A stretch of 64,000 nucleotides of DNA from positions 3,286,001 to 3,350,000 of the forward strand of contig OZ254088.1 of NCBI GenBank assembly GCA_965267605.1. The letters run 5' to 3'. Of the stretch, positions 51,599-60,767 are shown one piece after another. Under the pieces are notes generated by a model. That model was not told the origin of the DNA. It saw nothing but the letters and a program-made list of their open reading frames with translations, and searched no databases. This DNA is from G965267605 sp965267605. Its GTDB lineage: Bacteria; Bacteroidota; Bacteroidia; Flavobacteriales_E; Vicingaceae. Position numbers and translations under genes: made by a program. Position 1 is the stretch's first letter; the number at the start of each line of letters is the position of its first letter.

Positions 51599-52335
51599 TA
51601 GTCTTTGTAGACCTTTCTAGAGAATATGTTGTATTTCAAGATGCAGTAGATGGCGCGAAAACCATCCTTCCAGCCAATCTTCTTTCCTTCTTCGTAAGTT
51701 CTTCCGTAGTAGGATATCCCAACTTCATATATCCGAACTCCCTTCACTCTGGACAGTTTTGCCGTAAGCTCAGGCTCGAAGCCAAAACGCTTCTCTTTCA
51801 ACTTTAACCGCTTCGCGATGGAGAGATCGACAAGTTTGTAACATGTTTCCATATCCGTTAGGTTAAGATTGGTGAACATGTTCGATAGTCGCGTCAGGAA
51901 ACGGTTTCCAATGGAATGCCAGAAGAACAGTATCCTGTGTGGATTTCCCCCCATGAATCGGGAACCATACACAACATCTGCTACACCACGTACCACCGGA
52001 GTCAGCAATACATTGAACTCCTCAGGATCGTACTCAAGGTCAGCATCCTGAACGATCATATAATCTCCCGAAGCCTTCATGATAGCCGTGTGGATTGCAG
52101 CACCCTTGCCTGCATTTTTCTCGTGTCTTTCAAGCTTAATATCAAGTTCAGGATGAGACTTCATGAACTTCTCGGTCTCCGTGTACGTGTTGTCACTAGA
52201 GCAGTCATCAACCACAACAATCTCCTTGGAGATACCACCTAACAGGTCCACAGACGAAACCGCTTCAAGAATGTCCTTGATGGTGCGTTCCTCGTTATAG
52301 GCTGGAATCAATATAGAAAGCTTTGAAATCGACAA
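51598..52335 (-). CDS. Family 2 glycosyltransferase, DPM1-like
   Basis: A 245-residue cytosolic or peripheral glycosyltransferase with GT-A fold motifs: LSILIPAYNEERTI at the N-terminus, VVVDDCSSDNT, NAGKGAAIHTAI, and the metal-binding D-A-D-L-E-Y-D-P. It resembles dolichol/polyprenyl-phosphate sugar synthases without the C-terminal TM domain. In context it could make the polyprenyl-linked sugar donor used by the three neighbouring GT-C-like proteins. Confidence 0.93.
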   Translation of the reverse strand: MSISKLSILIPAYNEERTIKDILEAVSSVDLLGGISKEIVVVDDCSSDNTYTETEKFMKSHPELDIKLERHEKNAGKGAAIHTAIMKASGDYMIVQDADLEYDPEEFNVLLTPVVRGVADVVYGSRFMGGNPHRILFFWHSIGNRFLTRLSNMFTNLNLTDMETCYKLVDLSIAKRLKLKEKRFGFEPELTAKLSRVKGVRIYEVGISYYGRTYEEGKKIGWKDGFRAIYCILKYNIFSRKVYKD

Positions 52336-52393
52336 ATCAGTTCATTCGTGCGTTGGGTACGGGCAAAATACCAAAAGATATGCGATTGCCTGC

Positions 52394-53968
52394 CTATTGT
52401 GCGGGAGCAGGCTCAGGTTCAGACAACGGTAAAACCGTTTGAATAGTGTATGTGGTGTCAGTAACATGATGGATGTAAACGCCTTCTTGTATACCAAAAA
52501 CGGTGAACCAATTTGCAGCATCATTACCATCGTTCATTGATATGATATTGCGTTTTGCAAGGAAGGATGTTTGCGGATTGGCTCGCCATGGACCAACAGC
52601 AATGCCTTGTTGAGGTTTTGTGTGAGCGTTAATGAATTGCGCCAATGGTCGGCAATCATCGGTAGTCAATACAGCCCTATTGATTTCCTCAAACTGTCCA
52701 AAGCCCATGGATGCATAGAATCCTGTGGTCAAGAGAAGAAGGGTTAACCCTATCCATCGAACCACCGGTTTTTTAAGTAACGTGTCAAGCGAGTGAAGCA
52801 CAACCACTCCACTTAATGCCACACCCACGGCAAGTAAAGTAGTACCTTTTAATGTTGAGAAATCATGGGAGGTAGTAAAGTTGAAGAACACTACATGATG
52901 TACAGCAATGGGGAGCACTACCAATAGGGCAACATAGATCAACCATCGGTTGACCTTGAAATTGCGGGCGGCAATCCACAGGATCGTAGACAATCCTGCC
53001 ACCCATCCGAATAGTTTAAGCAATGGCTCGTGCCCGTAATTATAGACTTCGTTGAAACGCTTCCATCCCAATCCGGTGGACACCTTGAACTGCTCCTCAG
53101 TTTCTCCCATACCAGACCGTACCGCATATTTATCTGAAAGGGTTTTGAAGAGCGCCCCGAAATCATCAATGCCAGAATATTGATAGAAGAACATACCAAG
53201 CGCCAGGATTATGGCTCCAGTACATGCCAGATATACGTAAACGCCTTGTCTGTTGGACTGATGAATCAGTACGATCAATGAAATGATTCCGCCAGCAAAC
53301 AACCCCAGCCATTCCGTATAGGTTGCCAAAAACACCAGGAGCACAAGAATGCCCGCGTAGATCAATCTCGAGGATTTCAGGTACCTGATCATGAAGTAAA
53401 TCCCAGCGATCCACAGCAGCTGTACCAGCATATCTGCGAAGTAAACGTTAGCGTGAAACCAGAGGCTAACGGGCGTGAACAGGTAAACGATAGTTCCCAG
53501 GTGAGCTACCCATACAATCTCGGTTCGCCAATCTCTGTTAAATACTTCGTACACGATGAGCAGGATGAAAATGCAGCAACCTAAACTGATCATAAGATTG
53601 AACCACGTAATGAAGTTACCGCTGGGTGAAGACCCTGTGGCCTTCATTACAGCATACGGTGCAATGAAACAGAACGGAGGGTACGAAACGTAGTAATGCC
53701 GCCCTGTACTGTCGGGCATTCCACCGAGCTGGTTGTTGTAAAGGTCACCTGGATTGTTGTACGTGTATACAGGTGTGTAATTGAATTTGCAAGCGCCTTC
53801 TTCATTCCAGATATCAAGCGTAAGGAGCACATGACCAGATAACCAGGTATGATGATGATTGGTAAGCGGCCGGTTGATGTAGTCCCACCTCAATACAACA
53901 CTCATCGTGAAGATGACACAAACAACTCCCAGATTAAGTAAAGGATGAAGAAGGCGCTTGCGCTTCAT
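52394..53968 (-). CDS. Polytopic membrane protein, GT-C-like
   Basis: A 524-residue protein with about eleven TM helices. After TM1 it has a polar loop with R-W-D-Y-I-N-R-P-L-T-N-H-H-H-T-W-L-S-G-H. It includes Y-V-S-Y-P-P-F, a motif of many GT-C family members, and ends in a Pro/Glu-rich tail (LSEPEPAPAQ). It is the first of the sugar-transfer genes, 6 bp after scoB and 58 bp before the GT2 gene. Confidence 0.78.
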   Translation of the reverse strand: MKRKRLLHPLLNLGVVCVIFTMSVVLRWDYINRPLTNHHHTWLSGHVLLTLDIWNEEGACKFNYTPVYTYNNPGDLYNNQLGGMPDSTGRHYYVSYPPFCFIAPYAVMKATGSSPSGNFITWFNLMISLGCCIFILLIVYEVFNRDWRTEIVWVAHLGTIVYLFTPVSLWFHANVYFADMLVQLLWIAGIYFMIRYLKSSRLIYAGILVLLVFLATYTEWLGLFAGGIISLIVLIHQSNRQGVYVYLACTGAIILALGMFFYQYSGIDDFGALFKTLSDKYAVRSGMGETEEQFKVSTGLGWKRFNEVYNYGHEPLLKLFGWVAGLSTILWIAARNFKVNRWLIYVALLVVLPIAVHHVVFFNFTTSHDFSTLKGTTLLAVGVALSGVVVLHSLDTLLKKPVVRWIGLTLLLLTTGFYASMGFGQFEEINRAVLTTDDCRPLAQFINAHTKPQQGIAVGPWRANPQTSFLAKRNIISMNDGNDAANWFTVFGIQEGVYIHHVTDTTYTIQTVLPLSEPEPAPAQ

Positions 53969-53974
53969 TCCGTA

Positions 53975-54634
53975 CTATCCAATGTTCATTTCAGGGATAT
54001 CTCCTTCCACGATCAATCTTCCGGCAGTAGCATTCCTGATCTCTTCAACCGACACGCCTGGTGCACGCTCAATGAGTTTGAATCCCTCCGGAGTAATATC
54101 TAATGCAGCGAGGTTCGTTACTACCTTCTTTACGCAACCCACTCCAGTTATGGGGAGTGTACATTCCGAGAGTAGTTTCGATTCCCCTTTCTTGTTGGTG
54201 TGCATCATGGCAACAATGATGTTCTCTGCAGATGCAACCAGATCCATTGCACCTCCCATGCCTTTTACCATTCGACCCGGAATCTTCCAATTGGCAATGT
54301 CACCGTTGTCGGCCACTTCCATTGCTCCGAGTACCGTAAGCTGAACATGCTGTCCACGAATCATTGCAAAACTGGTTGCAGAATCGAACAAGCAAGCCCC
54401 GGGTAACAATGTTACCGTTTGCTTGCCGGCATTGATCATATCCGCATCCTCTTCTCCTTCATACGGAAAAGGGCCCATTCCCAAAATGCCATTCTCGGAT
54501 TGGAATTCAACGTTAATGCCCTGAGGAATATAGTTGGCCACCAGCGTTGGAATACCAATACCAAGGTTAACATACCAACCATCTCTTAGCTCTTGCGCAA
54601 TTCGTTGTGCTATACCATTCTTGTCTAATGCCAT
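53975..54634 (-). CDS. scoB: Succinyl-CoA:3-ketoacid CoA-transferase, subunit B
   Basis: Beta subunit of the heteromeric SCOT enzyme, which moves CoA from succinyl-CoA to acetoacetate in ketone body use. It is 219 residues long. The catalytic glutamate Glu47 lies in Q-S-E-N-G-I-L-G-M-G-P, and NLGIGIPTLVANY and KGMGGAMDLV are conserved. It follows scoA by 3 bp. Confidence 0.96.
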   Translation of the reverse strand: MALDKNGIAQRIAQELRDGWYVNLGIGIPTLVANYIPQGINVEFQSENGILGMGPFPYEGEEDADMINAGKQTVTLLPGACLFDSATSFAMIRGQHVQLTVLGAMEVADNGDIANWKIPGRMVKGMGGAMDLVASAENIIVAMMHTNKKGESKLLSECTLPITGVGCVKKVVTNLAALDITPEGFKLIERAPGVSVEEIRNATAGRLIVEGDIPEMNIG

Positions 54635-54637
54635 GCC

Positions 54638-55336
54638 TTAAGATTTTGGTCTGGTGGTACGTTGTTCAATTCGTTTCTCATATCCTGTACCCTGGAAAAT
54701 GCGTTGCACAAATATGCCAGGTGTGTGGATGTAATTTGGATCAAGTTCACCGGGTTCAACCAATTCCTCCACTTCGGCAATAGTGATCTTGCCAGCCATG
54801 GCCATCATCGGGTTGAAGTTTCTGGCCGTACCCTTGAATACCAAATTACCAAAGGGGTCTCCCTTCCAGGCTTTTACAATAGCATAATCAGCGGTTAATG
54901 CAGTCTCAAGGATATGAGGCTTACCATTGTATTCGCGGACTTCCTTCCCTTCTGCCACTTCTGTGCCGTAACCTGCGGGCGTGAAGAAGGCAGGAATTCC
55001 TGCGCCACCCGCTCTGCATCTTTCTGCCAAAGAACCTTGAGGAATCAGGTCCACTTCCAACTCTCCACTCAGCATCTGGCGTTCGAACTCATCATTTTCA
55101 CCAACGTATGATGATATCATTTTCTTGATCTGCTTTTTCTGTAAGAGCAGACCAAGACCGAAGTCATCAACACCTGCATTATTGGAGATACAAGTCAGAT
55201 CATTTACTCCCAATTCCACCAAATGACTGATGGAGTTTTCAGGAATTCCGCAGAGACCAAATCCGCCAAGCATTAAAGTCATTCCACTTTCAATACCCTG
55301 ACATGCCTCCTCTGCATTGGCAACAACTTTGTTCAT
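54638..55336 (-). CDS. scoA: Succinyl-CoA:3-ketoacid CoA-transferase, subunit A
   Basis: Alpha subunit of SCOT, 232 residues. It has the GGFGLCGIPENSI signature near the N-terminus, S-N-N-A-G-V-D-D-F-G-L-G, and IPAFFTPAGYGTEVAEGKE. It lies 38 bp downstream of the PBP1A gene on the same strand; the metabolic function is unrelated to its peptidoglycan neighbours, so linkage may be simple transcriptional read-through. Confidence 0.96.
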   Translation of the reverse strand: MNKVVANAEEACQGIESGMTLMLGGFGLCGIPENSISHLVELGVNDLTCISNNAGVDDFGLGLLLQKKQIKKMISSYVGENDEFERQMLSGELEVDLIPQGSLAERCRAGGAGIPAFFTPAGYGTEVAEGKEVREYNGKPHILETALTADYAIVKAWKGDPFGNLVFKGTARNFNPMMAMAGKITIAEVEELVEPGELDPNYIHTPGIFVQRIFQGTGYEKRIEQRTTRPKS

Positions 55337-55374
55337 TGCAACTGATTATGAGTTAGCACCTGAAAGTACTACTA

Positions 55375-57819
55375 TTATTGGATTCCATCAAAGAAGTCAA
55401 CTGGCGTATCGTTGCCCTCAGCATACTTCTTACAGTCCAGTTCAATGGTCAGCGTTTGTTCGGGTTTCTCAAAATCACCCTTGCTATAGTCCAGTTTCGA
55501 ATTTCCATGCACTTTCTGCATGTAATAACCCCAGATTGGAAGGGCCATATTGGCGCCCTGACCGTAATGTGTTCTTCTAAATCTAACACTTCGGTCTTCG
55601 GCTCCAACCCACACCCCAGTCACAAGGTCTGGAGTAATACCCATAAACCATCCATCGGAGTTATTCTGTGTGGTACCCGTTTTACCCGCAATTGGATACC
55701 TATGGCCCACGTATGGCCTACTCTCCGTTACGCGTCCGCGCAATCTCATGCCTGTTCCTGTTGTCTTTCCAGCATCTCTGTTGTAAACACCATTTACCAC
55801 ACCTTTCATAAGGTCGAGCATGCAATAAGCAGTTTCCTCGCTCATAGCTTCATGGCTTTCCGGAATGATATCCACGATCACATTTCCATTCTTGTCCTCA
55901 ATGCGCGTGATGTAGGTAGGCTCAATATAGATGCCCTTATTCGCGAATACGGAGTTCGCCCCCACCATTTCATAAACGCTGAGATCCGCTACGCCCAGGC
56001 ACAGTGATGGCACTGGATCCAAATGACTCTTGATTCCCATCAGTCTGGCCTGATCTACCACCGGTTGAGGTCCATATTGTTGCATGACCCATGCTGTAAT
56101 AGTATTTACAGAGTTGGCAAGGCCCCATTTTAATGAAGCCAGCCCCCCATACTTTCCATCTGAATTCTTCGGGGTCCAGTCCTTCTGAAGATTGTATGTT
56201 CCCTTCTTGAAGGTTACCGGCTGGTTAGGAACTTCCTTACAAGGTGACAGTCCATTCTGAATGGCCAGAGCATAAACAAAAGGTTTGAAGGTAGAACCAA
56301 CCTGTCTTTTGGAGAGGTAAACGTGGTCGTAAGCAAAGTTCTTAAAGTCAATTCCACCTACCCAGGCTTTGATATAACCCGTATGCGGGTCAATGGACAT
56401 CATGCCGGCCTGAAGGAAACTCTTATAGTATTTAATGGAGTCCATTGGTGATAGCACGGTATCTATAACCCTGTTTTTTGTCCACCCGAATACCCTCATT
56501 TTTGTAGGTGTATTGAAGATGATATCAATAGAATCAGGGTCAGTGCGATGTTGAATATGACCGCAATCTTCTGCAGTACAGATGAACTGTTTCTTGGTCT
56601 TGCGAATCACTTTTCCTCTTCGCCCGCAGTTCCAGCATTGTTGGCCTGTATGTACACGGTACCTGTCAGTTTTCTTTTTGGCGTTCTCAAGGAGTTGCTC
56701 CACTACCTCTGTCTTTACTCTACCGTCAAAGGGAACATTGGTTTTCCAACGTCCAGATTTTCTACGGTTGAGGTCATTGAAGAGGTCTTCCTGAAGTTCT
56801 CCCCCGAGGTGTTCGGTTACCGCCAGCTCTGCATATTTCTGCATCCTGGAATCCAGGGTGGTATAAATCTTTAACCCGTCTTTGTAGATGTCGTAAGGAG
56901 ATCCATCGTTCTTGGCGTATTTGTAATGGCCATCCTCATCTTTCTCTGCAAACATCTCCTTCAACTTTTTCCTGAGTTCTTCCCGGAAATATGGAGCCAG
57001 CCCTTCTTTGTGGTCAACGATCATGTAGTTAAGCCCCAGATCAAGTGCGCGCAACGAATCGTAAAGTTCTTCTGTGATGAGGAGACTTCGCTTCATCTGA
57101 TACAATACAACTTCTCTTCTGTGCTTGGTGGTATCTGGTCTGCGAATAGGATTGAACAGTGATGGATTCTTGGCCATACCAATTAGCATAGCAGCCTCAT
57201 GAATTTCAAGGTTATCGGGTTCCTTGTTAAAATAAACGTTGGATGCTGTTTTAACACCAACGGCATTGTTCAGGAAATCGAACTGGTTGAGGTACATGGC
57301 AAGAATCTCATTCTTGGTGTATCGCTTCTCCAGTTCCGCAGCGAGGATCCACTCCTGAATCTTCTGCATGATTCGCTTCACGATGTTCTGACTTCGCTTC
57401 TTGAATAGCATTTTTGCCAGCTGCTGAGTAATGGTACTTGCACCACCAGCTTTACCCAGTTTAACAACCGCACGCACCGTTCCCCGGAAATCTACTCCTG
57501 AGTGCTCGAAGAACCTTTCATCTTCAGTTGCCACCAACGCATTGATTAGATGAGGAGACAGCTTACTGAATTTGACATTTACCCTGTTCTGCTTGAAGTA
57601 TGTTCCAATCACAACACCATCATCGGTAATAATCTCAGACGCGAGATTGCTTCTTGGATTTTCTAATTCTTCGAAGGAAGGAAGAGGTTCAAACCCCATC
57701 CAGCCGTTGCGTGCGCAAAAGAATGTACACACCCCCCCTACCAAAGGAAGGATCACCAGACATAGCCACAGCAGTCTGATCACACGTTTTTGTAACCTTG
57801 GTGTTCCCTCTTTAGCCAT
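55375..57819 (-). CDS. Class A penicillin-binding protein (PBP1A) with zinc-ribbon-like insert
   Basis: A bifunctional peptidoglycan glycosyltransferase/transpeptidase, 814 residues. It has an N-terminal TM anchor (13-35). The GT51 domain shows A-T-E-D-E-R-F-F-E-H (catalytic Glu99), GGASTITQQLAK and a donor-site region. The transpeptidase domain has Ser509 in S-T-F-K, S570-V-N and K713-T-G. Between the domains, residues 395-419 hold C-W-N-C, 15 residues, then C-T-A-E-D-C, a zinc-ribbon-like cysteine set unusual in periplasmic PBPs. It overlaps gldH by 8 bp. Confidence 0.95.
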   Translation of the reverse strand: MAKEGTPRLQKRVIRLLWLCLVILPLVGGVCTFFCARNGWMGFEPLPSFEELENPRSNLASEIITDDGVVIGTYFKQNRVNVKFSKLSPHLINALVATEDERFFEHSGVDFRGTVRAVVKLGKAGGASTITQQLAKMLFKKRSQNIVKRIMQKIQEWILAAELEKRYTKNEILAMYLNQFDFLNNAVGVKTASNVYFNKEPDNLEIHEAAMLIGMAKNPSLFNPIRRPDTTKHRREVVLYQMKRSLLITEELYDSLRALDLGLNYMIVDHKEGLAPYFREELRKKLKEMFAEKDEDGHYKYAKNDGSPYDIYKDGLKIYTTLDSRMQKYAELAVTEHLGGELQEDLFNDLNRRKSGRWKTNVPFDGRVKTEVVEQLLENAKKKTDRYRVHTGQQCWNCGRRGKVIRKTKKQFICTAEDCGHIQHRTDPDSIDIIFNTPTKMRVFGWTKNRVIDTVLSPMDSIKYYKSFLQAGMMSIDPHTGYIKAWVGGIDFKNFAYDHVYLSKRQVGSTFKPFVYALAIQNGLSPCKEVPNQPVTFKKGTYNLQKDWTPKNSDGKYGGLASLKWGLANSVNTITAWVMQQYGPQPVVDQARLMGIKSHLDPVPSLCLGVADLSVYEMVGANSVFANKGIYIEPTYITRIEDKNGNVIVDIIPESHEAMSEETAYCMLDLMKGVVNGVYNRDAGKTTGTGMRLRGRVTESRPYVGHRYPIAGKTGTTQNNSDGWFMGITPDLVTGVWVGAEDRSVRFRRTHYGQGANMALPIWGYYMQKVHGNSKLDYSKGDFEKPEQTLTIELDCKKYAEGNDTPVDFFDGIQ

Positions 57820-58282
57820 TGGATTCGCTTTTCTCTAAACGCAAACCAATATCAGTTATTTCCTCCAATACCTCATGGCGCATCGCCTGTTCGATCTGAA
57901 CTTTGTATTTACCCGGTTGGGGGAACTTGATATTCTGGTGGTAAGGAATCTCGTGAAACCACAATCCTCCTGAGCTTTCACCCAACCATCTTCCGGTAGG
58001 ATCGGCCAAAGTACATGGAATGGTGTCTCTCATGAAAACACTGTCAGGTCCGAACCAGTTGACAAAGAGATACAGATTGGCATATTGATAGTCTCCGGTA
58101 TTGCGAACATGCACCAGAACATTGTACGATTGAGCTGGGTCATCGATCTCAAATTCGAAACTGGCGAGATCTTCTTGTTTCCAGCCTGCCTGGTCGATCT
58201 CAAGATTGTCTTCGAATACAATGTTGTTTGTACACCCCGAAAGCACAAACAATCCAACGCATAACCCAATCACTTTCCTCAT
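57812..58282 (-). CDS. gldH: Gliding motility lipoprotein GldH
   Basis: A 156-residue lipoprotein (LSGC, Cys17) required for gliding in flavobacteria. The recognisable GldH features are N-x-G-D-Y-Q-Y-A-N-L-Y-L-F-V, DTIPCTLADPTGRWLG and GKYKVQIEQAMR. Its position between ricT and a class A PBP matches the gldH locus of other Flavobacteriia. It implies the gliding/T9SS machinery is encoded elsewhere in the genome, in line with the T9SS cargo in this window. Confidence 0.9.
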   Translation of the reverse strand: MRKVIGLCVGLFVLSGCTNNIVFEDNLEIDQAGWKQEDLASFEFEIDDPAQSYNVLVHVRNTGDYQYANLYLFVNWFGPDSVFMRDTIPCTLADPTGRWLGESSGGLWFHEIPYHQNIKFPQPGKYKVQIEQAMRHEVLEEITDIGLRLEKSESNG

Positions 58283-59523
58283 TTCTTATCAGCGGACTTT
58301 TTATTTCTTCGCTTACCACCAGAACGGTGTTTTTTCTTGGGTTGTTGTTTGCCTTGTGCTTGCTTGCCCTGTTTCTGTTGACCCTGAGGTTTGCTTCCCT
58401 TCTTCGGTTTTCTCCGTTTCTTCTTTTTCTTCAAGGCTTTGTCAAAGCGTGTAAGATCATCCTGACCCACTACATTTTCAAAAGACGGGGCTTTGGCAAC
58501 AACAGCAAAGTCACGGAGTTCAGCAGCTTTTTCACCCTTCGCATTAAGCTTAATGATCTCCTTAACACGGTCAAGCTCCAGCTCTATGAAGCGCTCAGGT
58601 GATTCCTCATAACTATACCACATGGTGCGCTTGAAGATGTCCATCTTCTGGAATTTCGCCTTGCCATTTTCGGTCACCAATTTTTTCTCGGTATTCGGGA
58701 ATTCCTTGAGCGCATCAGCGTATTGATCCAACTCATAATTAAGGCAGCACTTCAGTTTGCCACATTGTCCGGCAAGTTTCAATGGATTCAAAGCAAGTTG
58801 TTGATACCTCGCGGCACTCGTTGAAACGGAACGGAAATCTGTCAACCATGTAGAGCAGCACAGCTCTCGGCCGCAAGAGCCAATACCTCCCAATCTACTT
58901 GCCTCCTGCCGCATGCCAATTTGCTTCATTTCGATCCGCACCTTAAACTGTTCGGCCATTACCTTGATCAGTTCGCGGAAATCTACACGCTCCTCTGCCG
59001 TGTAGTAGAAAATAGCCTTGGTCTTGTCGCCCTGGTATTCAACATCGCTGATCTTCATGCTTAGCTTCAGATCCAATGCCATTACGCGGGCACGGTGCAT
59101 GGTGTCATCCTCAAGGTTGCGTGCCTCGTGCCATTTGTCAATATCAGATTGACTGGCAATTCTGTGAATCTTTTGAATATCTGGAGAACCACTAAGGATC
59201 TTGCGCTTGTTCATCTGAACTTTAACAAGCTCTCCGGTTAGGGTAACAACGCCAATATCGTGACCAGGTGAAGCTTCAACTGCTATCACATCGCCAATCT
59301 TGAGAGGCAGTTCTTTGTCGTTACGATAATATCCTTTTCTGCTATTTTTGAACCTGACCTCAACACAATCGAATGGTTCGTAACCAGTAGGTGTTTCCAT
59401 CCCAGCGAGCCAGTCAAACACGTGCAGCTTATCGCATCCGTTGGTAGAACACAAGCCATTGTTCTTGCAACCTCTTGGCAGTCCTCCAGTACCACACGAA
59501 CTTGAACAATTGCTACATCCCAT
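58279..59523 (-). CDS. ricT: RicT/YaaT-type PSP1 domain protein
   Basis: A 414-residue protein. A Cys-rich N-terminus (CSNCSSSCG, CKNNGLCSTNGCDK) precedes a PSP1 domain (FDCVEVRFKNSRKGYY; PGHDIGVVTLTGE) and a second Cys-rich section (GSCGRELCCSTW; AGQCGKLKCCLNYE). The last ~60 residues are Lys/Gln-rich and probably disordered. In Bacillus, RicT (YaaT) forms a Fe-S-containing complex affecting RNA processing and development; its role in Bacteroidota is not settled. It overlaps gldH by 4 bp and follows holB by 16 bp. Confidence 0.9.
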   Translation of the reverse strand: MGCSNCSSSCGTGGLPRGCKNNGLCSTNGCDKLHVFDWLAGMETPTGYEPFDCVEVRFKNSRKGYYRNDKELPLKIGDVIAVEASPGHDIGVVTLTGELVKVQMNKRKILSGSPDIQKIHRIASQSDIDKWHEARNLEDDTMHRARVMALDLKLSMKISDVEYQGDKTKAIFYYTAEERVDFRELIKVMAEQFKVRIEMKQIGMRQEASRLGGIGSCGRELCCSTWLTDFRSVSTSAARYQQLALNPLKLAGQCGKLKCCLNYELDQYADALKEFPNTEKKLVTENGKAKFQKMDIFKRTMWYSYEESPERFIELELDRVKEIIKLNAKGEKAAELRDFAVVAKAPSFENVVGQDDLTRFDKALKKKKKRRKPKKGSKPQGQQKQGKQAQGKQQPKKKHRSGGKRRNKKSADKK

Positions 59524-59539
59524 GACCCACGAAGATAGG

Positions 59540-60694
59540 TTACAAATTTACGTTTTTAACTCGGAGAAGCCGGGCGATTTGAAACGACAGATCGGCCATC
59601 AGAATCTTGCCATTGGCATTTCGCTCCACATCAGAGGCAGCCTTGTTGAGTAAAGCGATAATGTCTACGCTATTGGAAGCATGAATAAAGGGCGCGAATT
59701 TCTGTAGAAAGGCATAATCCTTTTCGGTTAGATGCACCAAAGCATCATCACCATAATTGAGCATAAGACATTGCTGGACCAGTTTCAATGCGTAGTTCAG
59801 GAATTGTTTCTGAAACTCCCTTCCACGCTGGTGAAAAGTGTCTGCCCAATTCAACAACAGTGGAACCTTTGCTCCGTAGAGATTTCTCATCCAACTCTGA
59901 AAATCAGACATGAGATCAAGATCTTCATCTACTTCTGTGCATGCCTGCAAGGCATTGTACATATTGCCATTCCCAAGAATAGCAGCGTTGGTGCTGAGTT
60001 GCTCATCGTAACCAATGTGGCGAAGTGCATTTTGGATGGTTTCGAATGGAAGCGGTGGTAGTGTGTGTAATTGCGTCCTTGATCTTATGGTTTCCATTAC
60101 TTCACTCACGGATTCTGTTACAAGAATGAAGTAGGTTCCGGGAACTGGTTCCTCTAGGGTTTTCAGCAATCTGTTCGCTGCCGTTGCGTTCATTTTTTCC
60201 GGGAGCCAAACCACAAAGACTTTCCTGCTGGACTCAAAATTTTTAAGTGCGTTCACCTTCAGGATGTAATCACTTTCAGCCTTGTTGATGATCGCCTGTT
60301 TGTTCTCAATATCGATCTTCTTCACCCAGTCGGCAAAGCTGAAGTATGGAGATGCAAGGAGCTGTTCTCTCCACTCCTCCAAATAGGTTGCACTTGTGGC
60401 AGGTGTTGACCCTGATGCGTTACCTCCAACGGGATATGTAAAGTGAAGGTCAGGATGACTTAGCTTATCGGACTTAACGCATGCTTTACAGGTTCCGCAC
60501 GCGTGGCTATCTATAGGAGATTCGCAAAGAAGGAATTGCGCCAATGCAATACCAAGTGGTAGCGATCCACATCCCTGCGCACCCGATAGCATAATGGCAT
60601 GTGGTAAAGTTCCATTAGCTACTGCCGAGAACAGATCAGTCTTTACCTTTTCATGGCCTACAACTTTATCCAGGATCATGCTTGAACTTTCCAT
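59540..60694 (-). CDS. holB: DNA polymerase III delta' subunit
   Basis: Clamp-loader subunit, 384 residues. It has an AAA+ fold with a degenerate P-loop (SGAQGCGSLPLG, lacking the GKT), as expected for delta', and a zinc module with Cys57, Cys66, Cys69 and Cys72 (C-G-T-C-K-A-C). The L-L-K-T-L-E-E-P segment and sensor-like T-x-x-I-R-S-R-T are conserved. An alternative start is Met6 (60679), beginning MILDKVVGHE. Divergent from pgk. Confidence 0.93.
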   Translation of the reverse strand: MESSSMILDKVVGHEKVKTDLFSAVANGTLPHAIMLSGAQGCGSLPLGIALAQFLLCESPIDSHACGTCKACVKSDKLSHPDLHFTYPVGGNASGSTPATSATYLEEWREQLLASPYFSFADWVKKIDIENKQAIINKAESDYILKVNALKNFESSRKVFVVWLPEKMNATAANRLLKTLEEPVPGTYFILVTESVSEVMETIRSRTQLHTLPPLPFETIQNALRHIGYDEQLSTNAAILGNGNMYNALQACTEVDEDLDLMSDFQSWMRNLYGAKVPLLLNWADTFHQRGREFQKQFLNYALKLVQQCLMLNYGDDALVHLTEKDYAFLQKFAPFIHASNSVDIIALLNKAASDVERNANGKILMADLSFQIARLLRVKNVNL

Positions 60695-60738
60695 CGAGAA
60701 TAACGCAAATTACAGATATGAAGCATGGGAAGAAAATA

Positions 60739-60746
60739 TATTTTTG
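60739..60746 (+). promoter_or_regulatory. Candidate -7 element for pgk
   Basis: TATTTTTG matches TAnnTTTG exactly and ends 21 bases before the pgk ATG. A clear -33 TTTG is missing. The region is A/T-rich, so chance matches are more likely here. Confidence 0.4.
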
Positions 60747-60767
60747 CCCACATAATTCACACCTCTG

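Noticed and set aside
55378..56007. 209-codon plus-strand frame opposite PBP1A
   Set aside because: It lies within the transpeptidase domain coding region and has no domain signature.
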